From: Coenobita brevimanus
Lineage: Eukaryota > Arthropoda > Malacostraca > Decapoda > Coenobitidae
Direction: 5' to 3'
Assembly: GCA_032717465.1 (NCBI GenBank)
Contig: CM064632.1
Coordinates: 28,045,480 to 28,109,479, forward strand
DNA: 64,000 bases
Shown: positions 11,511 to 25,263 of the stretch, one piece after another
How positions within the stretch are numbered: position 1 is the stretch's first letter
Layout: each line of letters starts with the position of its first letter
Notes under the pieces: model-generated
Told to the model about the DNA's origin: nothing
The model's database searches: none
Seen by the model: only the letters and a program-made list of their open reading frames with translations
Position numbers and translations under genes: made by a program

Positions 11511-12205
11511 ACAACGGTTCACCTCAAATTTGGCATAACTGATTACCTTGGTTTTCTCACAGAGGGATTTCTCTCTCCACCAGGTATGATTCCTGACAGG
11601 TATTAGCCAAAACAGGTCATAAGTCACAGGTCAGGGTGTAAATGTCATATTCATTATTTGCATGCCATTATACTGTATGTTACTCAGTATATATTAGTGT
11701 TAAGAACTGTATCTTCATTTCCAGTTTAGTAACCCCGAGCAAAAGGTGTCACTTCTTCAATCGTTTGCAACTTGTAAACAACCATGGACTCAGAGGCCAG
11801 GATGAAAGGTGACCGAGGTACAGTATTATATATCAATATCTCTATACTATAGTATTCTGTTATGTATGCTTGTAGTACAGTATATGAATGATGTATCATG
11901 ACGTTACGACATAGCTGAAGAAGACCTAACCTGTTTGATTACTGATTTATGTAAATATAAGAAGTTAAATGTTTGAGCTTATTTCTTAGACAAAGAAATT
12001 ATACTTGCAGTTTTACGGGAATGACTGGGATTGAACAGAATATGAAGATGAAATATAAGAAATAAAATGTCAAGACAGAATCCTGGTAATTTCCCTGAAA
12101 AGCCCCCTGTCTTGGATCTCTGAGACACAGGGCAAAGTTAACTTGATGCAGTTTTGACCTCATTTAGACCAACTTTTGTGGATGGTCTGAGTGTCAGGAG
12201 ACGGT
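11511..12205. other. Unique-looking sequence, no gene supported
   Basis: No domain-bearing ORF. A short ATG context (AACAACCATGGACTCAGAGG, about 11778) ends at a GAG-GTACAG donor-like site near 11816. It would encode only about twelve residues and is not called. Confidence 0.4.
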
Positions 12206-12209
12206 CAAG

Positions 12210-12332
12210 TGATTTGTTAATGTGGAACAGAAAAGGGTGAGGTGATTCATTGAGATGGAACAGGAAAGGGTAAGGTGATTCATTATGGTGGAACAGGAAA
12301 GGGTGAGGTGATTCATTATGTTGGAACAATTA
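12210..12332. repeat. 33-bp minisatellite
   Basis: About 3.6 units of GATTCATTATGGTGGAACAG followed by GAAAGGGTGAGGT. The 33-bp period keeps all frames open, which explains the repetitive ORFs on both strands. Confidence 0.9.
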
Positions 12333-12489
12333 TACAGTATAAGCATAAGTTCACCCCAAAAGAAAAGATCAGCGATTATGGTACTAATAATTCCACCATG
12401 CAAGTACACCATGAAACACGTACAGCGATGGTCTTTACATGTGCTTATACTGCCTCAGCTTTGGTCTTCCGGTTTTTGACACTGATGAG

Positions 12490-13070
12490 CTGGATGAAAG
12501 GGGGGGAATGAAGAGGCGGGAGGGAGGGGAGGGAATAGAAAAATAAGCGGAATTAAAAGATGGAGAGAGGGAGGGATAGGTCGAATGGAGGGATATAGGG
12601 AGGGGAAGGAAGTGAGGTGGGAATTAAGAATGGTGGGGAAGAGGGGCCAGGAAGGGAATAACGAAATGGAAGAGAGAGGAGCGTGGAATAGGATGATGGA
12701 AAATTAGAGGACGAAAGCGAATGGATAAGTATTAATTCGACCGCTGAACAAATGGATGTGAGAGTGGAAGAGAAATGGTGATGATGAATGGAAGGCAAAG
12801 AGATAAAGGGTTGGGAATGTCATGGTATAGAGGGAAAGTGAGATGGAAGAGGAGGTAGGAAAATAAAAACAGAATTTTAGGGAAGAGATATGGGGAGAGT
12901 GGAATCAGGGGATGAAGAGACGGTGAGATGAAAGAGGAGAAAGAAAAGGAAGAAGGGAAAGAAAAAGAAAGAGGGAGACAGAGCGAAGGTACCAGTAGGA
13001 TGGGAGGGATAGTGAGATGGAAGAGGAGGGTGGAAAAGGAAAGGGAGACTAAGGAAAGGGAGGAAAGGAG
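12490..13070. repeat. Polypurine block
   Basis: GA-rich plus strand with imperfect repeats such as GAGATGGAAGAGGAG. Minus-strand S/L/P-rich ORFs here are low-complexity artefacts. Confidence 0.75.
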
Positions 13071-13118
13071 AACCTGAATAATTCCCTTAACACTACAACA
13101 GATATATGAGTTGTATTC

Positions 13119-13290
13119 TAGGCGGCATAGGAGACGTCGCAACGTCTCTTCCTTAGCGATTCATTCTACATATATTGTGACATTTTCTTGCATGCCATTT
13201 ACGTCGCTTTAATATCGGCATAACATATAAGAGAATACTCAAGTGCAAGGAGCAGAATACATCGCTAAGATGTTTCAAAATTCCAGTCAT
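13119..13290. mobile_element. Family A MITE-like copy
   Basis: The left end (GGCATAGGAGACGTCGCAAC then GTCTCTTCCTTAGCGATT) matches the family A terminal repeat. A diverged opposing end (ACATCGCTAAGATG) lies at about 13259-13273. The RTE 3' fragment follows closely, and a further matching piece (CCTAGCACCTCTTCCTAGCC) occurs at about 13602, so the RTE piece may have inserted into this element. Confidence 0.4.
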
Positions 13291-13304
13291 TCAGAGCATA
13301 GATG

Positions 13305-13545
13305 GTTTGGCCATGTGGGGAAGATGGAGGATTAAAGACTGACTACTGTTTGAGTGTAGTGTACGTGGCAAGGAGGGGGAGAACATGGTTGAGATGAAGG
13401 TTTGAGTGGAGAGATGTGAGAGAGCGGAGTGTGAGCTGAAGGGAGGGCAACGAAATGGAAAATGACAAGGCGACGGGGAGGCGCTTTGTTTGCGGCCACC
13501 CCTTATGGGATTAAGGCGTCTGGCAACAGATAGATAGATAGATTT
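13305..13545 (+). mobile_element. RTE-type element, 3'-terminal fragment
   Basis: About 240 bp matching the last part of the element at 46345-49506. It starts in the tail region (TGGTTTGGCCATGTGGGGAA), continues to TTTGCGGCCACCCCTTATGG and GATTAAGGCGTCTGGCAACA, and ends in a (GATA)n run. This is a severe 5' truncation, the usual outcome of target-primed reverse transcription. Confidence 0.85.
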
Positions 13546-13808
13546 AAACATGATCTTAAGCATTATACAGGAACATGGACTCGTATTCTCCTCTATCATA
13601 TTCCCTAGCACCTCTTCCTAGCCTATTTATTTCCTTATTTATTAATTACTTATTATACGGATGGTTAATATATTTTATACGTTACTGAAGAAGAGTCTGG
13701 TGATGTTAAGATAATTCAAATAACAGGATGAAAATCATTAAGGTTATAATGAGAGGGAAGTGGCAATGAGGCGGAATGAGGGTCGTGGTGGTAATGATGA
13801 TGATGGTG

Positions 13809-13813
<5 letters not shown>

Positions 13814-13849
<36 letters not shown>
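13814..13849. repeat. (GA)n microsatellite
   Basis: About 18 GA units. Confidence 0.95.
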
Positions 13850-13853
<4 letters not shown>

Positions 13854-14340
13854 GAGGGGTGTAGTAGGGAAAGAAGAGGTGTAAAAGCGAGGCGGATAGA
13901 GAAATGGAGGGTGTTAGGCAGGAAGGGGAAAAGATAAGAGGAAATGATGGGTCAGGAGGGAGAGGGAGAACAAGGATGAAGAACGACCATATCAAGGATT
14001 CTCTGTTCATAACCCCCCCCCATCCTGTGGTGTGGTTTATATTTTGGTCCTGCTGCCTCCAGACGATTTTACTCAGCTAAGGAAAAAACAGCTGGTTGTG
14101 CAGGGCTAATGGGCACTTTCTAGCTCCCCACAAGTAACATGTTCTTCCAAAACTGGGCATAACTGTAGGGTGCTCAACTCCTGTTACTCTAACTTGGTCT
14201 AACACTACCATCTCTCCGCCTTGAACGTAGGGTTGAAGCGATAGATTAGCACCAGAATATGAAGCAAGTCACGAAGGCATTATGGACAGGATGTAGAGCT
14301 ATTTCCTTTTGTCTACATCTCAGGTACGTGAAATCTACTG

Positions 14341-14507
14341 TATAATGATTAGACTTCCGTATGTTAGTTGGTTTGTTACCGTAACACAGCAAAAACGGAA
14401 CACGTAGCGCATATTTTTGTTAGAGTATGGTACCGTTAAAATGCTCTAACTTGAACAAAACAATTTCCAGACCAGTTGGGCCACCGCTTCCCGAGTTATG
14501 ACTCATT
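14341..14507. repeat. Dispersed 170-bp repeat, copy 1
   Basis: It aligns along its length with 14691-14863. Shared words are TATAATGAT, TTGGTTTGTT, ACCGTAACA, AGCAAAAACGG, GGTACC(A/G)TTAAAATGCTCTA and GAGTTATGACTCATT. Confidence 0.85.
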
Positions 14508-14690
14508 CCTGCCCTTTGTTTCATACTTAGTACTTGCTGTTTGTGCAGGGGTTGGATTCGTCCTTCGTCCAGCGTTGAAATTGCCAGCATGACAAGCGTG
14601 ACGTGTTTCTTGTATTATCACTCTCGCCTCTCCTTTCTGCCTCCTTATACTCCTAAAATTGTAAAGTATAATGGTCTAGTATGATCTCTA

Positions 14691-14863
14691 TTATAATGAT
14701 CCGATTTCTGTATGTTTGTTGGTTTGTTTGTCACCGTAACAGCAAAAACGGCGCATGTAGCACAAATTTTTGTTACAGCAAGGTACCATTAAAATGCTCT
14801 ATCTAAAAGACAAAAACATTTTCAGTTCAATCGGACCACCGGTTTCCGCGTTATGACTCATTT
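14691..14863. repeat. Dispersed 170-bp repeat, copy 2
   Basis: Direct repeat of 14341-14507, about 350 bp downstream, perhaps 75-80% identical by eye. Two copies of a mobile element, or a local duplication. Its class was not recognised. Confidence 0.85.
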
Positions 14864-15017
14864 CGGATGACAGGAAGTAACGACATCAAGCGAAGGACGC
14901 CGAAGGCGGCCTCTCAGTGAGTAAGTACAAAAGGAAGAAAATCCGAGCCAGTTTAAGGGCAAAGAAATATAAAAGAATATCGTGGTATTCTACTGGTTTG
15001 GCTTGGCCTAAATATAC

Positions 15018-15385
15018 TCTGTCCATCCCGAATTACTGTCTCTCCATCCTGAATTACTGTCTCTCCATCCTGAATTTCTCTCTCCATCCCGAATTACTGT
15101 CTCTCCATCCTGAATTACTGTCTCTTCATCCTGAATTACTACCTCTTCATCTTGAATTACTGTCTCTACATCTTGAATTACTGTCTCCATCCTGAATTAG
15201 TCTCTTCATCCTGAATTACTGTCTCTCCGTCCTGAATCTCTCTCTCTCCCCATCCTGATTTACTCACTCTCCATCCAAAATTATTACCTCATCATCCTGA
15301 ATTACTGTCTCTCCATCCTGAAGTACTGTCTCCCCATCTTGAATTACTGTCTCTCCATCCTGAAATACAGTCTCTTCATCATGAA
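15018..15385. repeat. 21-bp minisatellite
   Basis: About seventeen units of CTGAATTACTGTCTCTCCATC with 18-21 bp length variation. The repetitive ORFs on both strands are translations of the unit. Confidence 0.92.
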
Positions 15386-15492
15386 TGTATAGCTGTAACA
15401 CAAAAATATGGTGCTATACTCTGTCCACTTTACCCTGGTCTAAAATGAAATGAAGTAGACGCATTGTAATAATAGTGAACGTTACTCTTGTC

Positions 15493-15496
<4 letters not shown>

Positions 15497-15557
<61 letters not shown>
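15497..15557. repeat. (CT)n microsatellite
   Basis: About 30 CT units. Confidence 0.98.
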
Positions 15558-15560
<3 letters not shown>

Positions 15561-15619
15561 CTTCACTCATCATCACCAGAGATCCTCCGTGTACCATGGC
15601 CACTTTTTCCTTCATTCAG

Positions 15620-16076
15620 TCTTAATCCACGTCTCTCCTTCCCTGCCCTTCCCTCACCCCTCCCCTCTCCTTCCCTTCCCTTCTCTCACCCCTCCCCTCT
15701 CCTTCCCTTCCCTTCCCTCACCCCTCCCCTCTCCTTCCCTTCCCTTCCCTTCCCTCCCCTCTCCCCTCTCATTCTTCTCCCCTCCCTCTCCCCTTCCCCT
15801 CTTCTCCCATCCCGTCTATATCTCCACCTTCTCTTGCATTCATCCACTCCTTGTTATTCCACTACTGCTTCCCTACCCCACCCCCTCTCTTCTTAAACTC
15901 TTCCCATATCCTTTCTTCCTATGTCTGTGTCTGTCACTGTCTGTCTGTGTCTGTTACTATCTGTCTGTCTGGCTGTCACTATTTATCTGCCTGTGTCTGT
16001 CACTATTTGTCTGTCTGCCTGTCTATCTGTCTGTGCTATTCAGAGTCTGCGTCTATCTGTTTGTCTGTCTGTCTCC

Positions 16077-16108
<32 letters not shown>

Positions 16109-16110
16109 CA
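15620..16110. repeat. Pyrimidine-rich block with CCTTCCC, TGTC and CT repeats
   Basis: CCTTCCCTTCCCTCACCCCT repeats (15640-15760) are followed by (CTGT)n-like sequence (15920-16075) and (CT)n (16085-16108). Long ORFs on both strands, including a 319-residue minus frame ending at 16040, reflect low complexity. Confidence 0.85.
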
Positions 16111-16204
16111 CACTTCCCTCGCGTACCGTCGCCACTTTTCCCGCCACATGACTGATGGTGAAGCCCGCGCTAAGAAGTAATTCCCCAACAAGCAATAAAT
16201 CCAG

Positions 16205-16560
16205 ACGCCAGTGGGGGAGACGGAGGGAAGGAGGGAGAGGTGGGTGAAGTGAGGGAGAGGTGGGGGAAGTAAGGGAGAGGTGGGGAAGTGAGGAAGAGGC
16301 GGGGGAAGGGAGGGAGAGGTGTGGGAAGTGAGGGACAGGTGTGGGAAGTGAGGGAGAGGTGAGGGAAGCAAGGGAGGGATGAGGGAAGGGAGAGAGAGGT
16401 GAGGGAAGTGAGGGAGAGGTTAGGGATGTAAGGGTGAGGTAAGGGAAGTGAGGAAGAGGTGAGAGAAGTGAGGAAGAGGTGAGAGAAGTGAGGGAGAGGT
16501 GGGGGAAGTGAGGGAGAAGTGGGGAAGCGAGGGATAGGCGAAGGAAGTCAAGGAGAGGTA
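16205..16560. repeat. 20-bp GA-rich minisatellite
   Basis: Repeated AGTGAGGGAGAGGTGGGGGA units, about 17 copies, with small changes. Confidence 0.9.
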
Positions 16561-17110
16561 GTTGAATGGAAAACAGGGTAAGTGCCGAGGAGTGGTATGC
16601 TGTAGAGAGGTGAGGAAGACGCAGCAAGAGAGAGGGGAGGAGAGAAGGAGAGAAAATGAGAGGGGCAAAAGAGGGTTTAATAAGAGAAGGGAGAGGAGAC
16701 GAGACGAGACGACGCGAGACTAGAGGAAAGGAGAGGAGAGGAGAGCAATAAGCAGGAGAAGAGCGGAGAAGATAGAGAAGAGGTGAGGGAAGGGGAGGAA
16801 AGAAGTGAAAGGGAGGTAAGTAACGTAGAAGAGTAAAGGAGGTAAGTAAGGTAGAAGCGAAGAGGGGAGGGATGAGGAAAGAAAGGAAAAGGAGAGTTAC
16901 TGAATGAGAGGAAAGGATAGAGAGGGGATGCAGGTAAAGAAAATGAAAGGAGTAGATATAGGAAGGAAACAGGGACGTGAGACAGAGACAGGCAGACACA
17001 GGCGCGGTGGGGACAAATTAAGGTAAGAATGAGGAGAGGACCTGTCTAAATAGCAGTAAGTATGATAGGCGGTGGGATTATGCTGGCACACAGGCGTGAG
17101 GGAGGGAGGT
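16561..17110. repeat. Polypurine block
   Basis: GA-rich plus strand continuing from the minisatellite; no gene seen. Confidence 0.7.
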
Positions 17111-17588
17111 AGAGAGGTTAATGGTTACGGGGTACTATAGGTAAAAAAATTAAGTAAAACAACGTAAATAATGAAGAGAAGTGAACAGGAGAGGTATGTA
17201 CGAGAGAAGTAGGTACCTGTATGAAAAAGAAGCGAGGAGAAACAGGAAGACTAAAGGCACGCAGAAGGATGGTAGATAACAGGAAAGCGCGAGGCAACTA
17301 AGTACAAATAAGAGATGATAATGCCAAAATAAATCCATTATCCTCCTTTCAAGGGATAGGGGAGCGGCAAGGACATTCGCAAAACCATGCAGTTGAGTTG
17401 TATCGATGCCGCCGCATGCAGGCATCCCTATCCAACACGGCGAGTGTATCTACAGGGGGTGGTGGTGAGTCGTGGGAAGAGGGGTCGTTACTGAGAAGGG
17501 ACAAAAACGCCCTAAGGTTCTTTTGTCACAGCTGAATCTTAAAATGAATCGGCCATTGGAACAGAAATAGACCGAGAACGAAATGAAG

Positions 17589-18977
<1,389 letters not shown>

Positions 18978-18995
18978 GACCGACTACAACAAAAA

Positions 18996-19152
18996 CCATT
19001 TATACCTACCAATTTGGACTCACCTGGATGCCACTCAATCGACCATAACAACAACAAACTATTCCTCTCAATTACAACGACCAGTTACACCTACCAATTG
19101 AGACTCAACTAGATGTCACTTAATCAACAATGACAACAACAAACCGTTACTA
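18996..19152. repeat. Two-copy 80-bp tandem repeat downstream of the RT gene
   Basis: ACCTACCAATTTGGACTCAC and ACCTACCAATTGAGACTCAA begin two related units, each ending in ACAACAACAAAC. This is likely the 3' UTR of the RT element. Confidence 0.7.
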
Positions 19153-19196
19153 CTAAACTGAACTCCATTGGAAATGGCATAATTGTCTCATCTTTT

Positions 19197-20585
<1,389 letters not shown>

Positions 20586-20587
20586 GT

Positions 20588-20613
20588 AAAAAAAAAAAAA
20601 AAAAAAAAAAAAA
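20588..20613. repeat. Poly-A tract
   Basis: 26 consecutive A residues. Confidence 0.95.
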
Positions 20614-20828
20614 GGTGCACAATTTAACGCGAAATAAACACCACGTCAAAAAACCGTCGGTGTACATTTAAAGTGAAACAACACCACGTCGAAACCTTAC
20701 CAGTGAACATTTATCGCAAAATAATGTAACACCACGTCAAAAAATACAGGCTTTCATTTAGCACGAAATTATATAACACCGTGTAAAAAAAAATCACATT
20801 CAGAGCGAATTTTTATAAACACCGCGGA
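20614..20828. repeat. Degenerate 45-bp minisatellite
   Basis: About five units share CATTTA(A/G)CGCGAAATAA and AACACCACGTCAAAAAA. The poly-A tract sits directly at its left edge, so it could also be the 3' end of a minus-strand retrotransposed piece. Confidence 0.75.
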
Positions 20829-21040
20829 CACTGACTACTACAAAAAGCCCAGTGATCTTGCACCTCGCTGGTAAACCTGCTTTGATAAGAACTCCATTCC
20901 TATCTCGGCTGCAACATTCAGAAGATAACAGATTAATCTTCTGGGGCCATCGCAGGTAATACTGATTATTCTGGACACCACCGGACAGTTTCTGCTCTAT
21001 TTTTCCCCTCTTATTATCGATTATACGTGAAGGTCTACGA

Positions 21041-21357
21041 CAGGTGTTCTTAAAGTAGTGCCTCAATACCCCCAGGGGGTGTCGCAATGGGTTCTTGGGG
21101 GTATCCAGGGGGGCATCCTGGGAAAAAGTGACCAAGTTCGTGTATGGTAACACTCACTGGCAACACAGAAGGAAAACAAAGTTGTGTATGTTATTTTGCT
21201 GAACACAGAAGGCCACAGAATTCAGCTGTTTCTGTAGTCGTTCTCTTTTCGCTTTTGACGTGAAAGTAAATGGAGTAATAATATCAGAAAGGGGGGATCA
21301 GGCTGACTTCGACCTGACCTGGGGGTATCAAGGTCGAAAAAGTTTACAAACCACTTG
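21041..21357. mobile_element. hAT-like MITE
   Basis: The ends are CAGGTGTTCTTAAAGT on the left and, read inward from the right, CAAGTGGTTTGTAAACTT. Both resemble the CAGNGGTTCTCAAACTT terminal repeat of hAT elements. Flanks GTCTACGA (left) and TCTAAGAA (right) could be a decayed 8-bp target site duplication, offset by one. Inside are G-rich stretches such as CCCCCAGGGGGTGTCGC and GGGGGTATC. No transposase. Confidence 0.55.
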
Positions 21358-21389
21358 TCTAAGAATACCACTTGACTCATTCCCATGGC

Positions 21390-21390
<1 letters not shown>

Positions 21391-21430
<40 letters not shown>
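21391..21430. repeat. (CT)n microsatellite
   Basis: About 19 CT units. Confidence 0.95.
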
Positions 21431-21433
<3 letters not shown>

Positions 21434-21540
21434 AATAAATGTAAACCACTCACCATGGTAGGCTTGACTCCAAATAACTTGTCTAAAGCATTTTTTCTTA
21501 ATTACTTTATCCGACTTAGGCTTGACAGCTAGTCCTACGC

Positions 21541-21541
21541 G

Positions 21542-21575
<34 letters not shown>

Positions 21576-21605
21576 TTATATTTTTATTATTATTATTATT
21601 ATTAT
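21541..21605. repeat. (GA)n and (TTA)n microsatellites
   Basis: (GA)n at 21541-21569 and (TTA)n at 21583-21605. Confidence 0.9.
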
Positions 21606-22838
21606 CACATTACCATAAAAACTGCAGAGCAGTATGTTCGCTGGCTTAGGAGACTCATTTGCACCTCGTGATTTCTATAACCTGGTGTGATGGTCCTATG
21701 ACAACGACGATGATGGGATTAAGATGGGAAGTGGAAAGATATGGATGATGATGATGATAGATAGAGAGATGGTAACGTCTACGACAATGATGATGATGAT
21801 GATACTCTCATATCAAATATCTGTATCCTGGTAATACCGAGTAATATCTCTTCCATCTAGCACCAAATTTCTCTTCCATCTAGCACCAAATTATGTTATT
21901 CAGCAGGGAGTGAGGGAAGGAACCAGGGAGAGCTGTTAACATTGTCAACACATACCACCCACTTCGTCGCAATAATTGTTCAAGCTGACACCAAACTCAT
22001 TTGTTCTGATAAGATACTGGGCTCTCTCACGGTCGGAAGAACTCTTATATCCCATTCCAGCTAACGTCAGATGATTTTCTTCAGCTGAGAAGAGTCACAA
22101 GAGTCAGGGAGCGTTAGTACCTTCCATCTTATTGACATTTGTATTTTTCTTTTCTAAGACCAAACAAATCTACTCTGCACGGGGAAGGCTTTTCGAGCTG
22201 TAATGATCATAAATGTACCACACTTTGAACATGTCTAGCAGAGGAAAGAAATTATAAAATGACGTCACTTGACTGAAAGGGGTAATTTCGACACAGCGTA
22301 AATAATTACACGAGAATATTAATGTATATAATCATAAATGAGCAAGCAAATTGACCTGCGCTGCTTGGAGTAAAAAAACAACAAAAAAAGTGAAACTATT
22401 TTTTTTACCCCTTTTTTCCGACGAACCTCATTAGCAGCTAATGAAGAAAACATCTGGACTCGACTGTTCACCCCCCTCCCCCGAAAAAAAATCCTAACAT
22501 GAAAGTTTGCAAAGATGTAAAATGAAGATAACTACAGGTGGTTGTTAGTGTGCATATGATTACCAACTGAACGATAATATATATATGGAATGACTGTATT
22601 CTCTGGTCACTTAAATATCATGGGATGTTTTAGAACAGTTAGTAAAATTACTGAAAAACAATAGTCCTAAAAATGTCCCCGGTGCCAAAATTTGCGACGG
22701 TGGTGTTTGCCACAGTCAACATGAGGGTTGCAACTGAAGTCGACGGGACGTATTGAAAGGAAATTGGCGGTGAATGTGTTGTGATGATCTGCGAGTCGGC
22801 CCAGAATATTAATGTCTCCCCTCTTCCCTTCCCCTCTC

Positions 22839-22840
<2 letters not shown>
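21606..22840. other. Non-coding, no gene seen
   Basis: GATGAT repeats near 21705-21800, and a TCAGATGATTTTCTTCAGCT block near 22069 that resembles the CAGACGATTTT family. Otherwise unremarkable. Confidence 0.4.
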
Positions 22841-22870
<30 letters not shown>

Positions 22871-22871
22871 G
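22838..22871. repeat. C-run and (CT)n microsatellite
   Basis: Ten C residues followed by CT repeats. Confidence 0.9.
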
Positions 22872-23492
22872 ACTGGCGGGGGCTTATTTAAGGCGTTAAT
22901 GGGATTTGGTTGGAAACGTGTTCTTTTGTGGAGGTCTGGGGTCGGGAGTGCGTTAATGGCGAATGTTAATGAGGCAAGCAAGCAGGGCATGCAGGCAAGA
23001 AAGTTGACAGAAAAGACAAATAGATGACAGCTGGATAGACAGATACCAGAGATGGATATATGCACGCACAGATACAGACAGACAGACGCACAAATATAGA
23101 CATACAGAACACCCTTGTTTGCAGTGCGCGGTGCACCTAACGGGCATGGTGAGGTCGACGTTTTCTTCTTAACCCTCAGTAAACAGTATATCAACATACA
23201 ACACAGGCTGACAGTCGAAAGCTGGCCAGATCTGGTGTCGTCGCAGAGTAAACAGTGCTCAGCTTTACGACACTGCTCTTTCGACTGGCACCTCTTATGA
23301 CTTTTTCACACTTCTGACGGCATATCTGAATTAGTGATGTTGTTGTTGATATCTAAGCACCCAGCAATGCTCCATTTTGCAGCGAAAGTGCAAACAAGGA
23401 AACGTTTACTATTTAGACAAACAAACAAACATAAAATAGTACCGTACATAAAACGCTCCTCACAAAATTAGTAAGCACTAGCAACAGATACT

Positions 23493-23606
23493 ATCCACCT
23501 ATCTATAGCCACACATCATAATCCCGTATGGGATGGCCGTGTGACTTTGAGTTAGTTGTTTTGCGGGGAGGCGCACTAACCCTCCGCCAATCCACTTGTT
23601 GACACG
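23493..23606 (-). mobile_element. RTE-derived short non-autonomous element
   Basis: On the minus strand, about 45 bp match the 5' leader of the RTE element (TTGGCGGAGGGTTAGTGC, CCTCCCCG, AAACAACTAACT; compare 46419-46463). About 55 bp matching the RTE 3' end follow directly (GGCCATCCCATACGGGATTA then GGCTATAGATAGG; compare 49455-49500). Everything between, nearly 3 kb including all coding sequence, is absent. Confidence 0.7.
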
Positions 23607-23611
23607 TATGG

Positions 23612-23697
23612 AACACGTATTGGCTGGTTATATGGTTACCACCCAGCGTTGATAATGGTTTCCTGGCTTACAGGAAACCAATGAGTTTGTCAAAATG
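23612..23697. repeat. SINE-flank repeat, partial copy
   Basis: Carries TGGTTATATGGTTACCACCC and the hairpin ATGGTTTCCT...AGGAAACCA, shared with 24160-24250 and 38580-38660. Confidence 0.75.
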
Positions 23698-23944
23698 TAA
23701 AAACCACCTCAACAGGAACGAAGAGTAATAATAGTGACAGGAAAGATGGGAGATATAGGAAGAGAGGAGGGCAGACACAGTAAAAGAATAAGGGCGAAGG
23801 AAGAAGTAGGCAGCACTACATCAAGTGAGTGGATGATGGTCGCCACCACCTACCACTGCCAAGAGATACGTTTTTGAATAATTCATCTCGGCGATTTTGG
23901 TCCGAATAATTTCGGAGCAACTAGTCTCCTTGTCTAAATCATTA

Positions 23945-24300
23945 TCATTCATTCAATCATCATCCAATCCGTTTCTGCCTCACCAGGATCGCAGGAACCC
24001 AGGCTAGGCTACTCAGTCCCGATATTAAAGGTGAGGGTGACCAGCCTCACTCGTCCCTAAACGGCACTGTGAGAAACTCCAACCACCTCTAGGATACATA
24101 CGGTACGGTACATATCCTTGCAGGTTCAATCCACTTGGGGCGCCTTAACCCACTAAACCACTTAGCAGCAACTGGTTATATGGTTACCACAACGTAGCAA
24201 ATGGTTTCCTGGTTTACGGGATCAGTCTGACTTGTCATTCAGAGTAGCCACCCGAAGGCACCACCACCTGGGAGTTGATGGTGGGCTGCCTCATCTACCA
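23945..24300 (-). mobile_element. tRNA-like SINE (family B), copy 1
   Basis: On the minus strand a tRNA-like A box (GTGGTTTAGTGGGTTAAGGC, about 24163-24144) is followed by a B-box-like GGATTGAACC (about 24135). A conserved body follows, and then a GATG/GATT-rich tail (about 23970-23945). It aligns with 38365-38690 throughout, including about 100 bp upstream of the A box that contains TGGTAACCATATAACCAG. Confidence 0.6.
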
Positions 24301-24527
24301 TTATATTGATAATGTTAATAATATCAATATTAATATAAGAAGACAGGTTACTCAGAACAAATTCGAACCGACAAAAATACGAAATATCCAAAAGCTTATC
24401 TGCGGTTTGAATCATTACTAGTTCAGTGAGGAAGTTACATACAGAAAGATTTTTACTCTTCCCCTACGAGTACAATTATAAAAAAGAAAAGAGGAATATA
24501 ATGACGGGCACATAGATAGTCCCTTAC

Positions 24528-24530
<3 letters not shown>

Positions 24531-24557
<27 letters not shown>
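24531..24557. repeat. (GA)n microsatellite
   Basis: About 13 GA units. Confidence 0.95.
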
Positions 24558-24560
<3 letters not shown>

Positions 24561-24639
24561 ATGGTGCAAGGTGTTGGGTGGAGAGAGACGGCATGAAGAA
24601 GGAAAAAGACTGCATAAGCTTTGCACATTAGGGAGGAAT

Positions 24640-25145
24640 TGTGGAGTGGAAGTCCAAGGGGTAGGGGAGGATGCAAAGGGCGAAGGGAGCAGAGGGTGGA
24701 GAGGGAAGGAGATGTAGAAAACTTTATAGGCTAAGTTTTAACCCTTTAACCATGTCATGGTATAAACCTTTTTAATAATTTGTTCCAGCTAACGTTTGGG
24801 ACACTAGTAATTTTTTTAAACCTAACAGCATAAGATTTATTCAGGAAACAGTGATTCAGAGAAGCCTGAATTTAGTTTCAAAGTCGATATATATCAGGGA
24901 GTGTAATGTGGAGTGGTGGAAAGGTTTGGGAGTTTGAGTTAAAGAAGGAAGGAGGGATGAAGATAGCGGAGAGAAAAGGGGGAAGAAGGGGGGGATGTGA
25001 CGGGAAGCTAGAGAAAAGAAACAGAATTGAGGAGGGGAAAATGAAGAGGAAAGGGAGAAGGTAAAAAATAAGGACGGAAGTGGGGGGAGGGGCGAGAAAA
25101 GAGGACAGGGTAGGCGAAGGGGTAGGGGAGAGAGATGGAAGCCTT
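24640..25145. repeat. GA-rich region
   Basis: Purine-rich plus strand interrupted by an AT-rich part (24720-24900). No gene seen. Confidence 0.6.
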
Positions 25146-25221
25146 CTAGCCTAAAATATTACTCTTAAAATTCCTGAAAATGGCGTGTGATAGTAATCCA
25201 TCAAAACCAGCACCACTCCCC

Positions 25222-25231
25222 CCCCCCCGGC

Positions 25232-25263
<32 letters not shown>
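25222..25263. repeat. C-run and (CT)n microsatellite
   Basis: C-run (25218-25228) followed by about 16 CT units. Confidence 0.95.

Noticed and set aside
11778..11818. ATG in a good context followed by a GT donor-like site
   Set aside because: Only about twelve codons, with no support for a first coding exon.
16040..16999. 319-codon minus-strand open frame
   Set aside because: Translation of a GA-rich minisatellite and polypurine DNA (Ser/Pro/Leu-rich). No domain, and neighbouring frames are equally open.
24355..24372. AAATTCGAACC as a possible tRNA T-arm
   Set aside because: No cloverleaf can be drawn around it. No functional tRNA gene was found in the window.
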